From Prolixibacter bellariivorans ATCC BAA-1284 (GTDB taxonomy: Bacteria; Bacteroidota; Bacteroidia; Bacteroidales; Prolixibacteraceae): a stretch of DNA of 64,000 nt. This document shows positions 1 through 7,522 of this stretch, piece by piece. The notes beneath the pieces are model-generated. The model was given only the letters and a program-made list of their open reading frames with translations. It had not been told where the DNA came from and ran no database searches. Every line of letters starts with the position of its first letter. Position 1 is the first letter of the stretch. The stretch covers positions 412,323-476,322 of the forward strand of contig NZ_KK211332.1 of assembly GCF_000621705.1 (NCBI RefSeq), written 5' to 3'. The translations under genes were made by a program, and so were the position numbers.

Positions 1-1
1 G

Positions 2-526
2 GTCATCGATCGGGTTTCCGGATTGGTTGCCATTGGACTTATCACCATCACGCTCTATTTCTTTTCGGCCATTCAAATTCCCTACGGACAATGGGCCTGG
101 CTAGGATACTTCTTGGTATACGGAGGATTTCTGCTTTTACTGAAGCTATTCTTTCCACTGTTTCTGAGGATTCATCTGCCACTTACGGGTTGGTCACTGG
201 CACTGCAACTGTCGCAACTGCTTTCAGCTTTGTTTATACTGATCGCTTTCCATCAGCAAGCTCACCTCGTCGATTACCTGTTTCTCTTTTTCCTTTCGTC
301 GGTGGCAGCAGCACTGCCCATTACCATTGGCGGAGCCGGAGCACGCGAACTGGTTTTCCTGTATGGCTCGCAACAACTAGGACTGGCCGGCGACCTTTCC
401 ATTGCCCTCAGTTTTATGTTTTACCTCATCACCGCTTTTGCATCGCTGTGGGGAATCGTATGGGTATTTCGTCCACCCTTCCGGGAAGAAGGTGAAACAG
501 ATGAAGCAACCGGACATGCTTCCTGA
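2..526 (+). CDS. Lysylphosphatidylglycerol synthase TM-region (UPF0104/AglD2) family protein, 5'-truncated
   Basis: The gene is cut by the left window edge: reading frame 2 is open from base 2 and gives 174 residues to the stop. The first visible residues contain D-R-V-S-G-L, a conserved motif of the flippase-like UPF0104 family. The rest is a string of hydrophobic helices (about five) with a loop rich in small residues (T-I-G-G-A-G-A-R-E), also typical of this family, and a short basic/acidic tail. Members are polytopic inner-membrane proteins thought to move lipid-linked substrates; the substrate here cannot be told. The gene lies 78 bp upstream of the symporter on the same strand, so co-transcription is possible. 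Family assignment comes from remembered motifs; function is inference. Confidence 0.75.
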   Translation, partial: VIDRVSGLVAIGLITITLYFFSAIQIPYGQWAWLGYFLVYGGFLLLLKLFFPLFLRIHLPLTGWSLALQLSQLLSALFILIAFHQQAHLVDYLFLFFLSSVAAALPITIGGAGARELVFLYGSQQLGLAGDLSIALSFMFYLITAFASLWGIVWVFRPPFREEGETDEATGHAS

Positions 527-604
527 AAGTAGCCTGCAAAGCAATCCATTTGGGCAGAACGATATTTTGTCCGATTTTTGCACCACACCAAAACGTCCGG
601 CTGC

Positions 605-2005
605 ATGATTAAATACGTTTTCCTGGTACTGTATCTCGTCATCATGATTTGGGTGGGCATTCGTTCCTCCCGGAAAATCAAAACTACGGGTGACTTTTTC
701 GTTGCCGGAAAACGTGGCAGTTTGTGGCAGGTAACCGGTTCACTGCTGGCCACTATTCTGGGGAGTTCGGCGATTTTGGGAACCGTTAACCTGGCATACA
801 CACAGGGATGGGCAGCTTCGTGGCTCATGCTTTCGGCGGCTGCCGGATTCATTGTTTTGATACCATTGGCCAAATATGTCAGCCGTTTTGGGAAATATAC
901 ACTACCGCAACTGGTCGGCGATTTTTACGGGCCCAAAGCCAAAACGCTCGCTTCCATTATTATTCCACTGGCGTGGATAGGCATCGTCGCGGCACAAATC
1001 ATCGGTGCAGCCAAAATCATGAACAGCTTTTTTGGGCTCGATTACGGCTACGGCGTCATGGGGGCCGGACTGGTTTTCGTGTTCTACACCCTCATCGGCG
1101 GACAGGTTTCCATCCTGAAAACCGATCAGTTTCAGGCGTTCTTTATCCTCACCGGCGTTCTGATCTCAGCCATATACATCTTTTTCCACTTTCCGGTATC
1201 ACCAGTAAAAATGACGCCACTCGGTTTTCCGTTCAACCAGCATTTCGACGTGCTTGACTTGTTGGTGTTGTTGCTCTCCTACTCGACCACGTTTGTGGTG
1301 GGACCGGATATCTATTCGCGATTGTTTTGTGCCAATAGTGAAGAAACAGCCCGAAAAAGTGTCAGACTTTCAGCAATCATTCTGATTCCGTTCGCTTTCC
1401 TGATAGCCTTCCTGGGCGTTTTTGCCAGTTACCAGTATCCCGATTTGGATTACCATACAGGCTCGGCGTTAATTCCGGTCATTATTCACGTGATGCCCGA
1501 ATGGGGCATCGGACTGATGATGGCCGCTTTGCTTTCCGCAGTCATGTCCTCGGCCGATACCACATTACTGACAGCATCCATTATTATCAGTGACCCGATT
1601 TCCAAAGGACTCGATACGAAAAATTCGTTGCTCAATACCCGCCTGATTATTCTCGGTCTGGGCGGACTCAGCATTTTGCTGGCGCTGGAAGTTACGTCCA
1701 TCATCCAGGTATTGCTGATTGCGCTGGCAGTATTTTCCGGTGCATTCATTGTCCCGACGGCCGCCGGGTTACTCGGGTTCCGCACCAGCGAGATAAGAAG
1801 CACTGCAGCCATGGCAGCCGGAAGTATTCTGGCTCTAGCCGGCAAAGTCTACAGTTTGTATGGTGACCGGATGATTGGCAATTGGATCATCATTTCCGCT
1901 TTCGCGGTGAATGCGATCATTCTGTTTAGTGGAAGAAAAACACGAGACCTTAGCCATCACAAGACGCCAGACAATAGAAGAAAGAGATTAGATGCCAGAC
2001 ATTAG
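605..2005 (+). CDS. Sodium:solute symporter family (SSS) transporter
   Basis: A 466-residue polytopic membrane protein with about 12-13 hydrophobic helices. The start is placed at the ATG at 605 (M-I-K-Y-V-F-L-V), because the only upstream in-frame initiator at 578 is a TTG giving a non-hydrophobic tail not expected in the family. Early features such as the G-D-F-F-V-A-G-K-R segment after helix 1 and a later helix with S-S-A-D-T-T-L-L-T-A are typical of the Na+-solute symporter fold, where small polar residues line the sodium site. It should import an organic solute with Na+ across the inner membrane; the substrate (sugar, amino acid or sialic-acid-like) cannot be deduced. No transcription terminator is evident immediately downstream. 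Confidence 0.88.
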   Translation: MIKYVFLVLYLVIMIWVGIRSSRKIKTTGDFFVAGKRGSLWQVTGSLLATILGSSAILGTVNLAYTQGWAASWLMLSAAAGFIVLIPLAKYVSRFGKYTLPQLVGDFYGPKAKTLASIIIPLAWIGIVAAQIIGAAKIMNSFFGLDYGYGVMGAGLVFVFYTLIGGQVSILKTDQFQAFFILTGVLISAIYIFFHFPVSPVKMTPLGFPFNQHFDVLDLLVLLLSYSTTFVVGPDIYSRLFCANSEETARKSVRLSAIILIPFAFLIAFLGVFASYQYPDLDYHTGSALIPVIIHVMPEWGIGLMMAALLSAVMSSADTTLLTASIIISDPISKGLDTKNSLLNTRLIILGLGGLSILLALEVTSIIQVLLIALAVFSGAFIVPTAAGLLGFRTSEIRSTAAMAAGSILALAGKVYSLYGDRMIGNWIIISAFAVNAIILFSGRKTRDLSHHKTPDNRRKRLDARH

Positions 2006-2121
2006 AAAAGAAATCATCGAACAGAAGGCCATATTCCGTTGCGGTCGAAAGAACCTTTGATTTTCAATCCTCTTTCTATCGCAACCGCCTTTTTCCTACA
2101 CTTTATCCATCACTCAAGAAT

Positions 2122-2190
2122 CTACTCACCCAACCCTCTCTAACATAGAGAGGGCTTGTGACACTGCAATTTTTCAGCTTATAAATCCAA
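2122..2190. repeat. Half-copy of palindromic interspersed repeat (related to 3944-4132)
   Basis: Begins with CTACTCACCC followed by a hairpin CCCTCTCT-aacat-AGAGAGGG, then a short G/C tract and the segment CACTGCAATTTTTCAGCTT. The same order (CTACTCA, C-rich hairpin, CGCTGCAA, AACTTTC) recurs at the left end of the 189-bp element at 3944-4132. This is seen directly; that both belong to a dispersed family is inference. Confidence 0.55.
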
Positions 2191-2365
2191 AATAGAGAAT
2201 AAGGAATCTAATATTGGGAATTAAAGATCCGCGCTACCACTGGCGCTGCCACCGGGCTGAAATAATCTGGCCTTACAGGCCGATTTCTTCCTCAACAATA
2301 TTTCACTTAATGTGAAATTTCCCATCTACATAGTCTGGAGTCTAATATCTCGTCTCTCTTATCTT

Positions 2366-2404
2366 AAATAAAAACAGGCTCCCCAATTGCTTGAAGAACC
2401 TGTC
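2366..2404 (-). terminator. Rho-independent terminator of the Gfo/Idh/MocA gene
   Basis: On the minus strand an 11-bp stem (ACAGGTTCTTC paired with GGGGAGCCTGT, some G-T pairs) with loop AAGCAATT is followed by TTTTTA. It lies about 30 bp after the stop codon at 2434. Confidence 0.8.
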
Positions 2405-2433
2405 TGATATAACTAAACTTAACTTATGGGAAA

Positions 2434-3762
2434 TCAAATCAGTTTCCAGGGTGCGCGGTATTCATAACTTAGCTTCGCGGTAGCGGCACCGTCTTCGTCA
2501 TCCACAAATGTTTCCGTATCCGGATCCCATTTGATGGTACGTTGCAGGTCGCAGGCAATGTTACCCAGGTTACAAACAGTAGCACTACTGTGTCCTATTT
2601 CTACCGGAACAACCGGGTCTTTCCTTTCGCGAACGGCTTCGATGAAATTCACCTGGTGCGGAATCTTGGTTTCGTACGGACCATCGTCCTTAGCTGTTTC
2701 CGCAGGCATGAATTTCTCGTCCGACGCATTGAAATAACCACGGGCTACTTCAATCCAGCCGGTCTCGCCCCAGAACTTCACTCCCTTCGTCAGCTTCTCA
2801 TCGAAAGGCTCGGAAGTCATCACGGTTCCGTTGGCATATTTGAATGTCATATACTCAGTTCCATCACCGATAGGCGAAATCTCGATAGGTCCACTACCAT
2901 CCATGCCTAAGCCCCACTGGGCAATATCGAACATGTGAGCGCCCCAGTCGGTCGTGAATCCACCGCCCATTTCCTTGTACCAGCGCCAGGCACCCCAGAA
3001 CTGCTCATCCTGCGGCGGATTGAGCGAAATAGGCGGATCGAGTTCATTATTGAAATGAATATCTCCGGGCAACGGGCCTAACCAACGATCCCAGTTCAAA
3101 TCATCCGGAACCGGCTGCTCAGGAAGGTTATAGGGAGTAGGCGGTGCACCTACATAGGCATTTATTTTCTCGATTTTACCCAGCTTGCCCGACTGTACCA
3201 GTTCAACAGCATGCTGGAAGTTGGGATCGGAGCGTTGCTGGCTACCAATACCCAGTATGCGGTTATTGTCGCGAACAGCCTGACACAAAACCTGTCCTTC
3301 CTTGATGGTAAAGGTCATCGGTTTTTCCAGATACACATCCTTGCCGGCTTTACAAGCAGCCACAGCAATCATGGCGTGTGCATGATCGGGTACAGCAATC
3401 ACTACGGCATCAATATCGTCGCGACCCAACAGGTCTTCATATTTTTCATACGTATTTACTTCCGCTTTCTGACCGGCTTTTGCATAAAAATCGGTCACAC
3501 GTTGCTCGAAACGTTTGCGTTTTCTTCCATATACATCACAACCGGCCACTACTTGTGTACCCGGAATTTGCAGGAATCCGTTGAGCAGAAACATGGACTG
3601 ACGGCCCATACCAATGAAGCCCATGCGGATGACTTTGTCTGTTGCAGCTGGTTTTTCTTTACAGGAGGAAAGTCCCGGAAGCACGGCCAGTCCAGCCATT
3701 CCGGCAGCGGTTGTCCCCAGAAAGCGCCTGCGGCTGACGCCCTTCTTCGCATTATTTTCCAT
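2434..3762 (-). CDS. Gfo/Idh/MocA family oxidoreductase, Tat-exported lipoprotein
   Basis: A 442-residue protein. Residues 10-16 are S-R-R-R-F-L-G, a twin-arginine signal, followed by a hydrophobic stretch and a lipobox-like L-S-S-C ending at Cys34, so it is probably exported folded with bound cofactor and lipid-anchored. The Rossmann NAD(P) motif G-F-I-G-M-G is at about 48-53, the E-K-P motif with the family's active-site lysine at about 146-148, and a D-W-G-A-H motif in the C-terminal domain. Family members oxidise or reduce sugars and inositols or act as NAD-dependent glycosidases; the substrate is unknown. It is monocistronic, with its own terminator downstream and repeats upstream. Confidence 0.9.
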   Translation of the reverse strand: MENNAKKGVSRRRFLGTTAAGMAGLAVLPGLSSCKEKPAATDKVIRMGFIGMGRQSMFLLNGFLQIPGTQVVAGCDVYGRKRKRFEQRVTDFYAKAGQKAEVNTYEKYEDLLGRDDIDAVVIAVPDHAHAMIAVAACKAGKDVYLEKPMTFTIKEGQVLCQAVRDNNRILGIGSQQRSDPNFQHAVELVQSGKLGKIEKINAYVGAPPTPYNLPEQPVPDDLNWDRWLGPLPGDIHFNNELDPPISLNPPQDEQFWGAWRWYKEMGGGFTTDWGAHMFDIAQWGLGMDGSGPIEISPIGDGTEYMTFKYANGTVMTSEPFDEKLTKGVKFWGETGWIEVARGYFNASDEKFMPAETAKDDGPYETKIPHQVNFIEAVRERKDPVVPVEIGHSSATVCNLGNIACDLQRTIKWDPDTETFVDDEDGAATAKLSYEYRAPWKLI

Positions 3763-3885
3763 AGTTTACATTTAATAGGTTAAGTTACTAGTTCAGTGTT
3801 CGGTGTCCGAAAAACTGGCTACAAATTAATGAATATATGTTAATTGTACAGTATGGGTGGAGAATTTCTTCGACACAAAGCAATC

Positions 3886-3912
3886 CTGACAAGTTTTGGA
3901 AACCTGTCAGGA
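3886..3912. repeat. Palindromic repeat CCTGACAAG-N9-CCTGTCAGG
   Basis: Arms CCTGACAAG and CCTGTCAGG (one mismatch) surround TTTTGGAAA. It is not positioned as a terminator for either neighbouring gene. Similar CCTGTCAG-type palindromes are, from memory, common between genes in Bacteroidota; that recollection should be tested by a genome search. Confidence 0.5.
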
Positions 3913-3943
3913 TAGGTATTCCCCATTATTTACATACCAGGAG

Positions 3944-4132
3944 CTACTCATCCCGACCCTTCTCTATGTTAGAGAAGGGCCCGCGTCGCTGCAAAATCAC
4001 AACTTTCTGATTTCAAAACAAAAAATCCAACCGCCAAAACCATGGAATTACGACCGCTGAATGCACCGCGGCCCCGCCCCTCTTTACTCGTAGAGAGGGG
4101 CAATCCGAATGCAATTCGGATGGGGTGAGTAG
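3944..4132. repeat. 189-bp element with inverted terminal repeats and internal hairpins
   Basis: The left end CTACTCATCCC is matched inversely by the right end GGGGTGAGTAG. Next to each end sits a hairpin: CCCTTCTCTA-tgt-TAGAGAAGGG on the left and, on the right, CCCCTCTTTACTCGTAGAGAGGGG plus ATCCGAAT-GCA-ATTCGGAT. No ORF of credible length is inside. The left part resembles the element at 2122-2190. It looks like a small non-autonomous mobile or REP-type element. Confidence 0.6.
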
Positions 4133-4204
4133 ATAAAATCCAGCCAATGAATGCTAGCATGATAACAGGTCTACCAACGCTGCCAGGTTAATATCATCAG
4201 TAAA

Positions 4205-4238
4205 ACCCCTGTCAGAGTCTTCGACCACTGACAGGGGG
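4205..4238. repeat. Palindromic repeat built on CCCCTGTCAG
   Basis: CCCCTGTCAG and CTGACAGGGG are perfect inverted arms around a 12-nt spacer. The core CTGTCAG is shared with the palindrome at 3886-3912. Confidence 0.5.
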
Positions 4239-4244
4239 CAAGAC

Positions 4245-4276
4245 AAAAAAAAGCCGCCGGACAACTGCCCGGCGAC
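4245..4276 (-). terminator. Rho-independent terminator of the DUF6261-like gene
   Basis: On the minus strand the stem GTCGCCGG/CCGGCGGC (8 bp) with loop GCAGTTGT is followed by eight T residues, about 58 bp after the stop codon at 4334. Confidence 0.85.
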
Positions 4277-4333
4277 TCAATCCAAATTTATGTATAACCT
4301 CAAATCAAAAAAATGCCCAACAATAAAATATGG

Positions 4334-5053
4334 CTATTCTTCTTCCACCGACGACTTCCGGGTGGCATTGGCCCGGGCCGTGGCCATGGTATTCGCGATT
4401 AACTCGTTCACCTGTCCGATGAGGATGGATAACTCATCCGATTTATTGAACTGCTGCTGCACTTCCAGCCACGACAGGCTCATCTCGATTTGATTCTGCA
4501 AGGCCTTCCGCAACCGGTAGGCCGACGTGGTCGTATCAGCTGCTTCGGCAGTTAGCTTTTGCTGGTAGATAGCCTCGAAAGCATCCGCAGCGGTCATCAG
4601 ACGCTCCAGCCAGAGCGTTGCCTCAACGGTAGTCAGCAGAGCGGCGTTTTCGTCCGTTTGCAGTTCGGCTATCAGATTCCCTAAACGCGACGATTCGGTC
4701 TGGTAACCGGCAAGCTGCATCGACCAGCCCAGTCGTTTGAAAATACTCAACAGCGTATCCGCAGCAGCAGGATAGCCCTCCAAACTGGCATACGAGCAGG
4801 CCACCAGGTAATGACGCAACGCCAGGTAGGCCCGGTCGCGCACCTCGTCGCCCGCCGCTAACTTAGCGGTGTATTCACTTTTCCGCTCTTTCTTGTATGC
4901 CGATTCAAAATCGAGAAATACGGTCTCGAGGGGAGTAATAACGGCTGTCAAAACGAGGGTTTCGGAATTGGCAGCTTTCAAGAGTTCCAGGAAACGACGG
5001 GTGACATTGTACACAACGTCCTGGCTGAGGTAACGAAATACGAAATTTTCCAT
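4334..5053 (-). CDS. DUF6261-like protein
   Basis: A 239-residue, mostly alpha-helical soluble protein without signal peptide or membrane segment. The central part (about residues 72-165) carries the pattern I associate with DUF6261: R-D-R-A-(Y/F) near the start, a run of alanines before F-K-R-L-G, then a GY..E...-N-L-I-.-E-L block and W-L-E-R-L..A..AFE. No function is known for the family, which is largely restricted to Bacteroidota. It is a single-gene transcription unit with a strong terminator, and its 5' side faces a 41-bp tandem array starting about 90 bp upstream. The acidic C-terminus (S-V-E-E-E) is unremarkable. Family assignment is from memory. Confidence 0.7.
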   Translation of the reverse strand: MENFVFRYLSQDVVYNVTRRFLELLKAANSETLVLTAVITPLETVFLDFESAYKKERKSEYTAKLAAGDEVRDRAYLALRHYLVACSYASLEGYPAAADTLLSIFKRLGWSMQLAGYQTESSRLGNLIAELQTDENAALLTTVEATLWLERLMTAADAFEAIYQQKLTAEAADTTTSAYRLRKALQNQIEMSLSWLEVQQQFNKSDELSILIGQVNELIANTMATARANATRKSSVEEE

Positions 5054-5146
5054 AAGCAGATGTTTTTATGAGTTAGTTAAGTGGTTTTCTTATTCACGGT
5101 GAATGTTTTGCCTCGCGTAGTACTCGCTTCACCCCGGGATGACATG

Positions 5147-5546
5147 TTTCGCCGGAAATAACGGCCTCGCGCGGCTTGCACGAACGTCCTGTACAGATAT
5201 GAGGTCTTCGTGCAACGTGCACGGACTGCCTGTACCGCTACGGGCTCTTCATGCAGGGTGCAGCATTATCCTGTACAAATATGAGTCCTCCGTACAGCTT
5301 GCACGAGCAACCTGTACAGATACGAGGTCTCCGTGCAACGTGCACGGACTGCCTGTACCGCTACGGGCTCTTCATGCAGGGTGCAGCATTATCCTGTACA
5401 AATATGAGCCCTCCGTTCAGCCTGCACGAGCAACCTGTACAGATACGAGGTCTTCGTTCAACGTGCACGGACTGCCTGTACCGCTGCAGGCACTTCATGC
5501 AGGGTGCAGGAACATACTGTACAAATGCTTCGTTTATTTACAGGGA
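5147..5546. repeat. Nested tandem array: 41-bp units in a 123-bp (3 x 41) higher-order repeat
   Basis: Eight full units start at 5188, 5229, 5270, 5311, 5352, 5393, 5434 and 5475, every one beginning CCTGTAC. They fall into three subtypes in the order A-B-C-A-B-C-A-B: A has TGCAACGTGCACGG, B has TGCAGGGTGCAG, C has RCAGCYTGCACGA. Same-subtype units 123 bp apart are near-identical (the B units at 5229 and 5352 are identical), while A, B and C differ substantially. Degenerate units flank both ends (5147-5187 and from 5516). All units share CCTGTAC-N3-TAYG/TGC and a half-palindromic GTRCA-N3-TGCA core. There are no spacers, so this is not CRISPR. Confidence 0.9.
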
Positions 5547-5969
5547 TTTTTCCGCGATGCAGTGACACCGAGGGTACATTTGGTCAATGAACGCCACGAC
5601 GGTTCATCACTCCCAACATCTTTCTTCACATATATCCGGCTAAAATCTGTCTCTCGAAAACCGTATACTGAATATAAATTGAAAAAACTTTTTATCCCCA
5701 TTTTTTTGACGAACGTATCAAACTTTTTGATGAACGACCGGATCTGGTATGCGAACGGAAAATTGGGAGGGGTGAAATGGGGCGCGTTTAAGAAGTGACG
5801 GATGGGGTTTTGAGGGAAATTTTCTACTTTGGAAGGCTGAAATAACCTAATAAAATGGAAACTGACCAAACTATGAAAAATTCGTTTGATGCTCCCAAAA
5901 TATAAAATCCAAAAGAGCTCATATAACTCTCCTATTAGAGATATAAGACACTTTTAGTACACATATAAA

Positions 5970-5997
5970 TTAGTTGTAAGGCATTACAATTAACTAA
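5970..5997. repeat. Inverted repeat at left border of AT-rich insert
   Basis: TTAGTTGTAA and TTACAATTAACTAA form an imperfect hairpin around GGCA, about 50 bp before the lipoprotein start. It could be a border of the AT-rich segment that follows. Confidence 0.4.
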
Positions 5998-6047
5998 CGC
6001 AGCATAGAAATAATAAAACACAGTTAATAATTAGTAAAATAAATCGT

Positions 6048-7352
6048 ATGAAGAAGCATTTTTTAGTCATTTTAACCATCAGTTTGATAATATTTGGTTG
6101 TGAAAAACGCGATACCAATGAGAAGGAAGTGCCAGTTTTGGATATAGCAAATGCTAAGAGTTTAATTGTATTAGAGTCATATAATAAATCAACAAGCTCA
6201 TCAGGACCTCTTTATAAAATCACCCTTGACGGTTCATTTGAGGAGGTGAAATTCATTAACCCCAATGATTCGGATATTGATGAAGGAAAAACAGAAGTAT
6301 CAGTAAAAAGTATTCTAAATGTAAATTCAGACTTTTTAATTTTAACAGGTTCTTTCTCTGTATGGGATAGTATGGGAAATAAACAGTCATATAATACTTT
6401 GCTCGTGCGTAAAAGTGATGGTGCTATTTTTGATTTTGGGGGTGATGATAATGATATCGATTGTACTTCATTACTTGGAGATAAACCATTTCAATTAGAT
6501 AATTTTGGTAATTTCTATTATTCCAATCATTCAGGTATGGTATTTAAAGTTGATATATCTAATCCCGAAGCTATTGTTAAATCAGAATATTTACCAACAG
6601 GTCAGAAGGCTGATTGTTTTGGAATTGAAAGTCAAGGAAATTGCATTTATAAATATGGAGAGAGTAGTGGCATTACTCATAGTAATGCCACATCCAATTT
6701 AAGGGTAAAAAAGACAGATGGAGGTATCTTTGAGGTTAATATTTCAGGTAGAGACAATAAGGAATTTTGGATTGGGAATAATGGAAAAATTTATTTTACA
6801 ACATACACTTGGTCTAACGGTTATAAGCCTTTGATAAACTCATTAAATATTGACAATGGGAATGTGTCAATAGATACCGTATGGACATCAAGTTCATCGG
6901 ATGAAGATGATGCAGTTGGCAGTTTTTTTAGAACTCAATATCAAGGAAGTTATCTACTCAGGACAAATAAATCTGTAGTTTTTATTGACACTTACTTTAA
7001 TAGGATAAAAAGTTTTGAGCTATTTGAATCTTCCAATACGGTTAGATTAATTGACTTGCCTCCAATTGAACAAGGTGCAATTATCGTAAATTCAGATTTA
7101 TATTATTATATCGCTACTGGTACAGACCTGTACAAGGTATCTTTTTCTGACCATTCATATAGTAAATTGCTCAACACGGGGGAGTATGAAGTTTATGCTA
7201 TGACAGTGTCTTCTGATGACGTAATTCAATTAAGTGCATTAAGATTCTCAGATGGGAAAAAGGTTTTCTGCCAAATTGATGAGAAAGGGAACTTAACCAC
7301 AATTGATGAGGAACAAGATAAAAAAGGAATTGTAATGGAGAGATTAGATTAA
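6048..7352 (+). CDS. Hypothetical lipoprotein, probable beta-propeller
   Basis: A 434-residue protein with an N-terminal signal peptide ending in the lipobox I-I-F-G-C (Cys18), so it is likely lipid-anchored in the periplasm or outer membrane. The mature part is rich in beta-strand-like stretches with recurring short motifs (V-..-S/T-D-G-, G-N-..-Y-), suggesting a WD/NHL/Kelch-like propeller, but no specific family was recognised. Codon use is strongly A/T-ending, unlike the genes before 5 kb or after 10 kb. It is followed by a large hairpin and another AT-rich gene in the same direction, suggesting recent acquisition. Function unknown. Confidence 0.7.
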   Translation: MKKHFLVILTISLIIFGCEKRDTNEKEVPVLDIANAKSLIVLESYNKSTSSSGPLYKITLDGSFEEVKFINPNDSDIDEGKTEVSVKSILNVNSDFLILTGSFSVWDSMGNKQSYNTLLVRKSDGAIFDFGGDDNDIDCTSLLGDKPFQLDNFGNFYYSNHSGMVFKVDISNPEAIVKSEYLPTGQKADCFGIESQGNCIYKYGESSGITHSNATSNLRVKKTDGGIFEVNISGRDNKEFWIGNNGKIYFTTYTWSNGYKPLINSLNIDNGNVSIDTVWTSSSSDEDDAVGSFFRTQYQGSYLLRTNKSVVFIDTYFNRIKSFELFESSNTVRLIDLPPIEQGAIIVNSDLYYYIATGTDLYKVSFSDHSYSKLLNTGEYEVYAMTVSSDDVIQLSALRFSDGKKVFCQIDEKGNLTTIDEEQDKKGIVMERLD

Positions 7353-7490
7353 CGCCCTACAGCAATGTGTATAGTGCATATTGAGTTAAGCAGTTTTCAA
7401 GTGTTACCACCCGCATCTTTTTAGGGTGGTAACATGATAGCTTGAAGCCCGCAATCCACTATGCACCATACATTCACCATTATGAGCAAG
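7353..7490. repeat. Long imperfect hairpin, cassette-border-like
   Basis: Directly after the stop codon. A perfect inner stem GTTACCACCC/GGGTGGTAAC (7403-7412 with 7424-7433) sits inside weaker outer arms (AAGC..., and AATGTGTATAGTGCATA near 7366 with TATGCACCATACATT near 7463). The 3' half contains CCCGCA followed by CACCATAC, a combination that recurs at 8291-8310. It recalls integron attC folding, but the canonical outer boxes RYYYAAC and GTTRRRY are not at its ends, so the name attC is withheld. The inner stem could also terminate transcription. Confidence 0.55.
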
Positions 7491-7522
7491 TGAAAAAAGC
7501 AGCCAAAAATTAAAGAATTGAA

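Larger units (their letters stand above)
2006..2433. other. Gene-free region with interspersed repeats
   Basis: No convincing gene lies between the symporter and the Gfo/Idh/MocA gene. The stretch holds a half-copy of a palindromic interspersed repeat (2122-2190), a second hairpin-rich segment around 2250-2290 containing GGCCTTACAGGCC, and the minus-strand terminator near its right end. Confidence 0.6.
3763..4333. other. Gene-free region packed with palindromic repeats
   Basis: No convincing gene. From left to right it holds a CCTGACAAG/CCTGTCAGG palindrome, a 189-bp element with inverted ends, a second palindrome built on CCCCTGTCAG, and the terminator of the DUF6261-like gene. Confidence 0.6.
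5054..6047. other. Gene-free region containing the 41-bp nested tandem array
   Basis: Apart from the tandem array (5147-5546), nothing here looks like a gene. The left edge carries the promoter and leader of the DUF6261-like gene. Right of the array, from about 5550 to 6047, the sequence turns AT-rich with a short inverted repeat at 5970-5997 just before the lipoprotein gene. Confidence 0.6.

Noticed and set aside
578-604. TTG start for the sodium:solute symporter
   Set aside because: The ATG at 605 begins directly at the first membrane helix, and TTG starts are less likely.
5147-5546. 41-bp array as a CRISPR array
   Set aside because: Units are contiguous with no spacers, and same-subtype copies recur at 123 bp. 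No cas genes are nearby.
5139-5798. Long plus-strand open frame (about 219 codons) across the 41-bp array
   Set aside because: It is open only because the repeat units happen to lack stops in the phases used. It has no start context, no recognised domain and ends in random sequence; composition follows the repeat rather than a protein.
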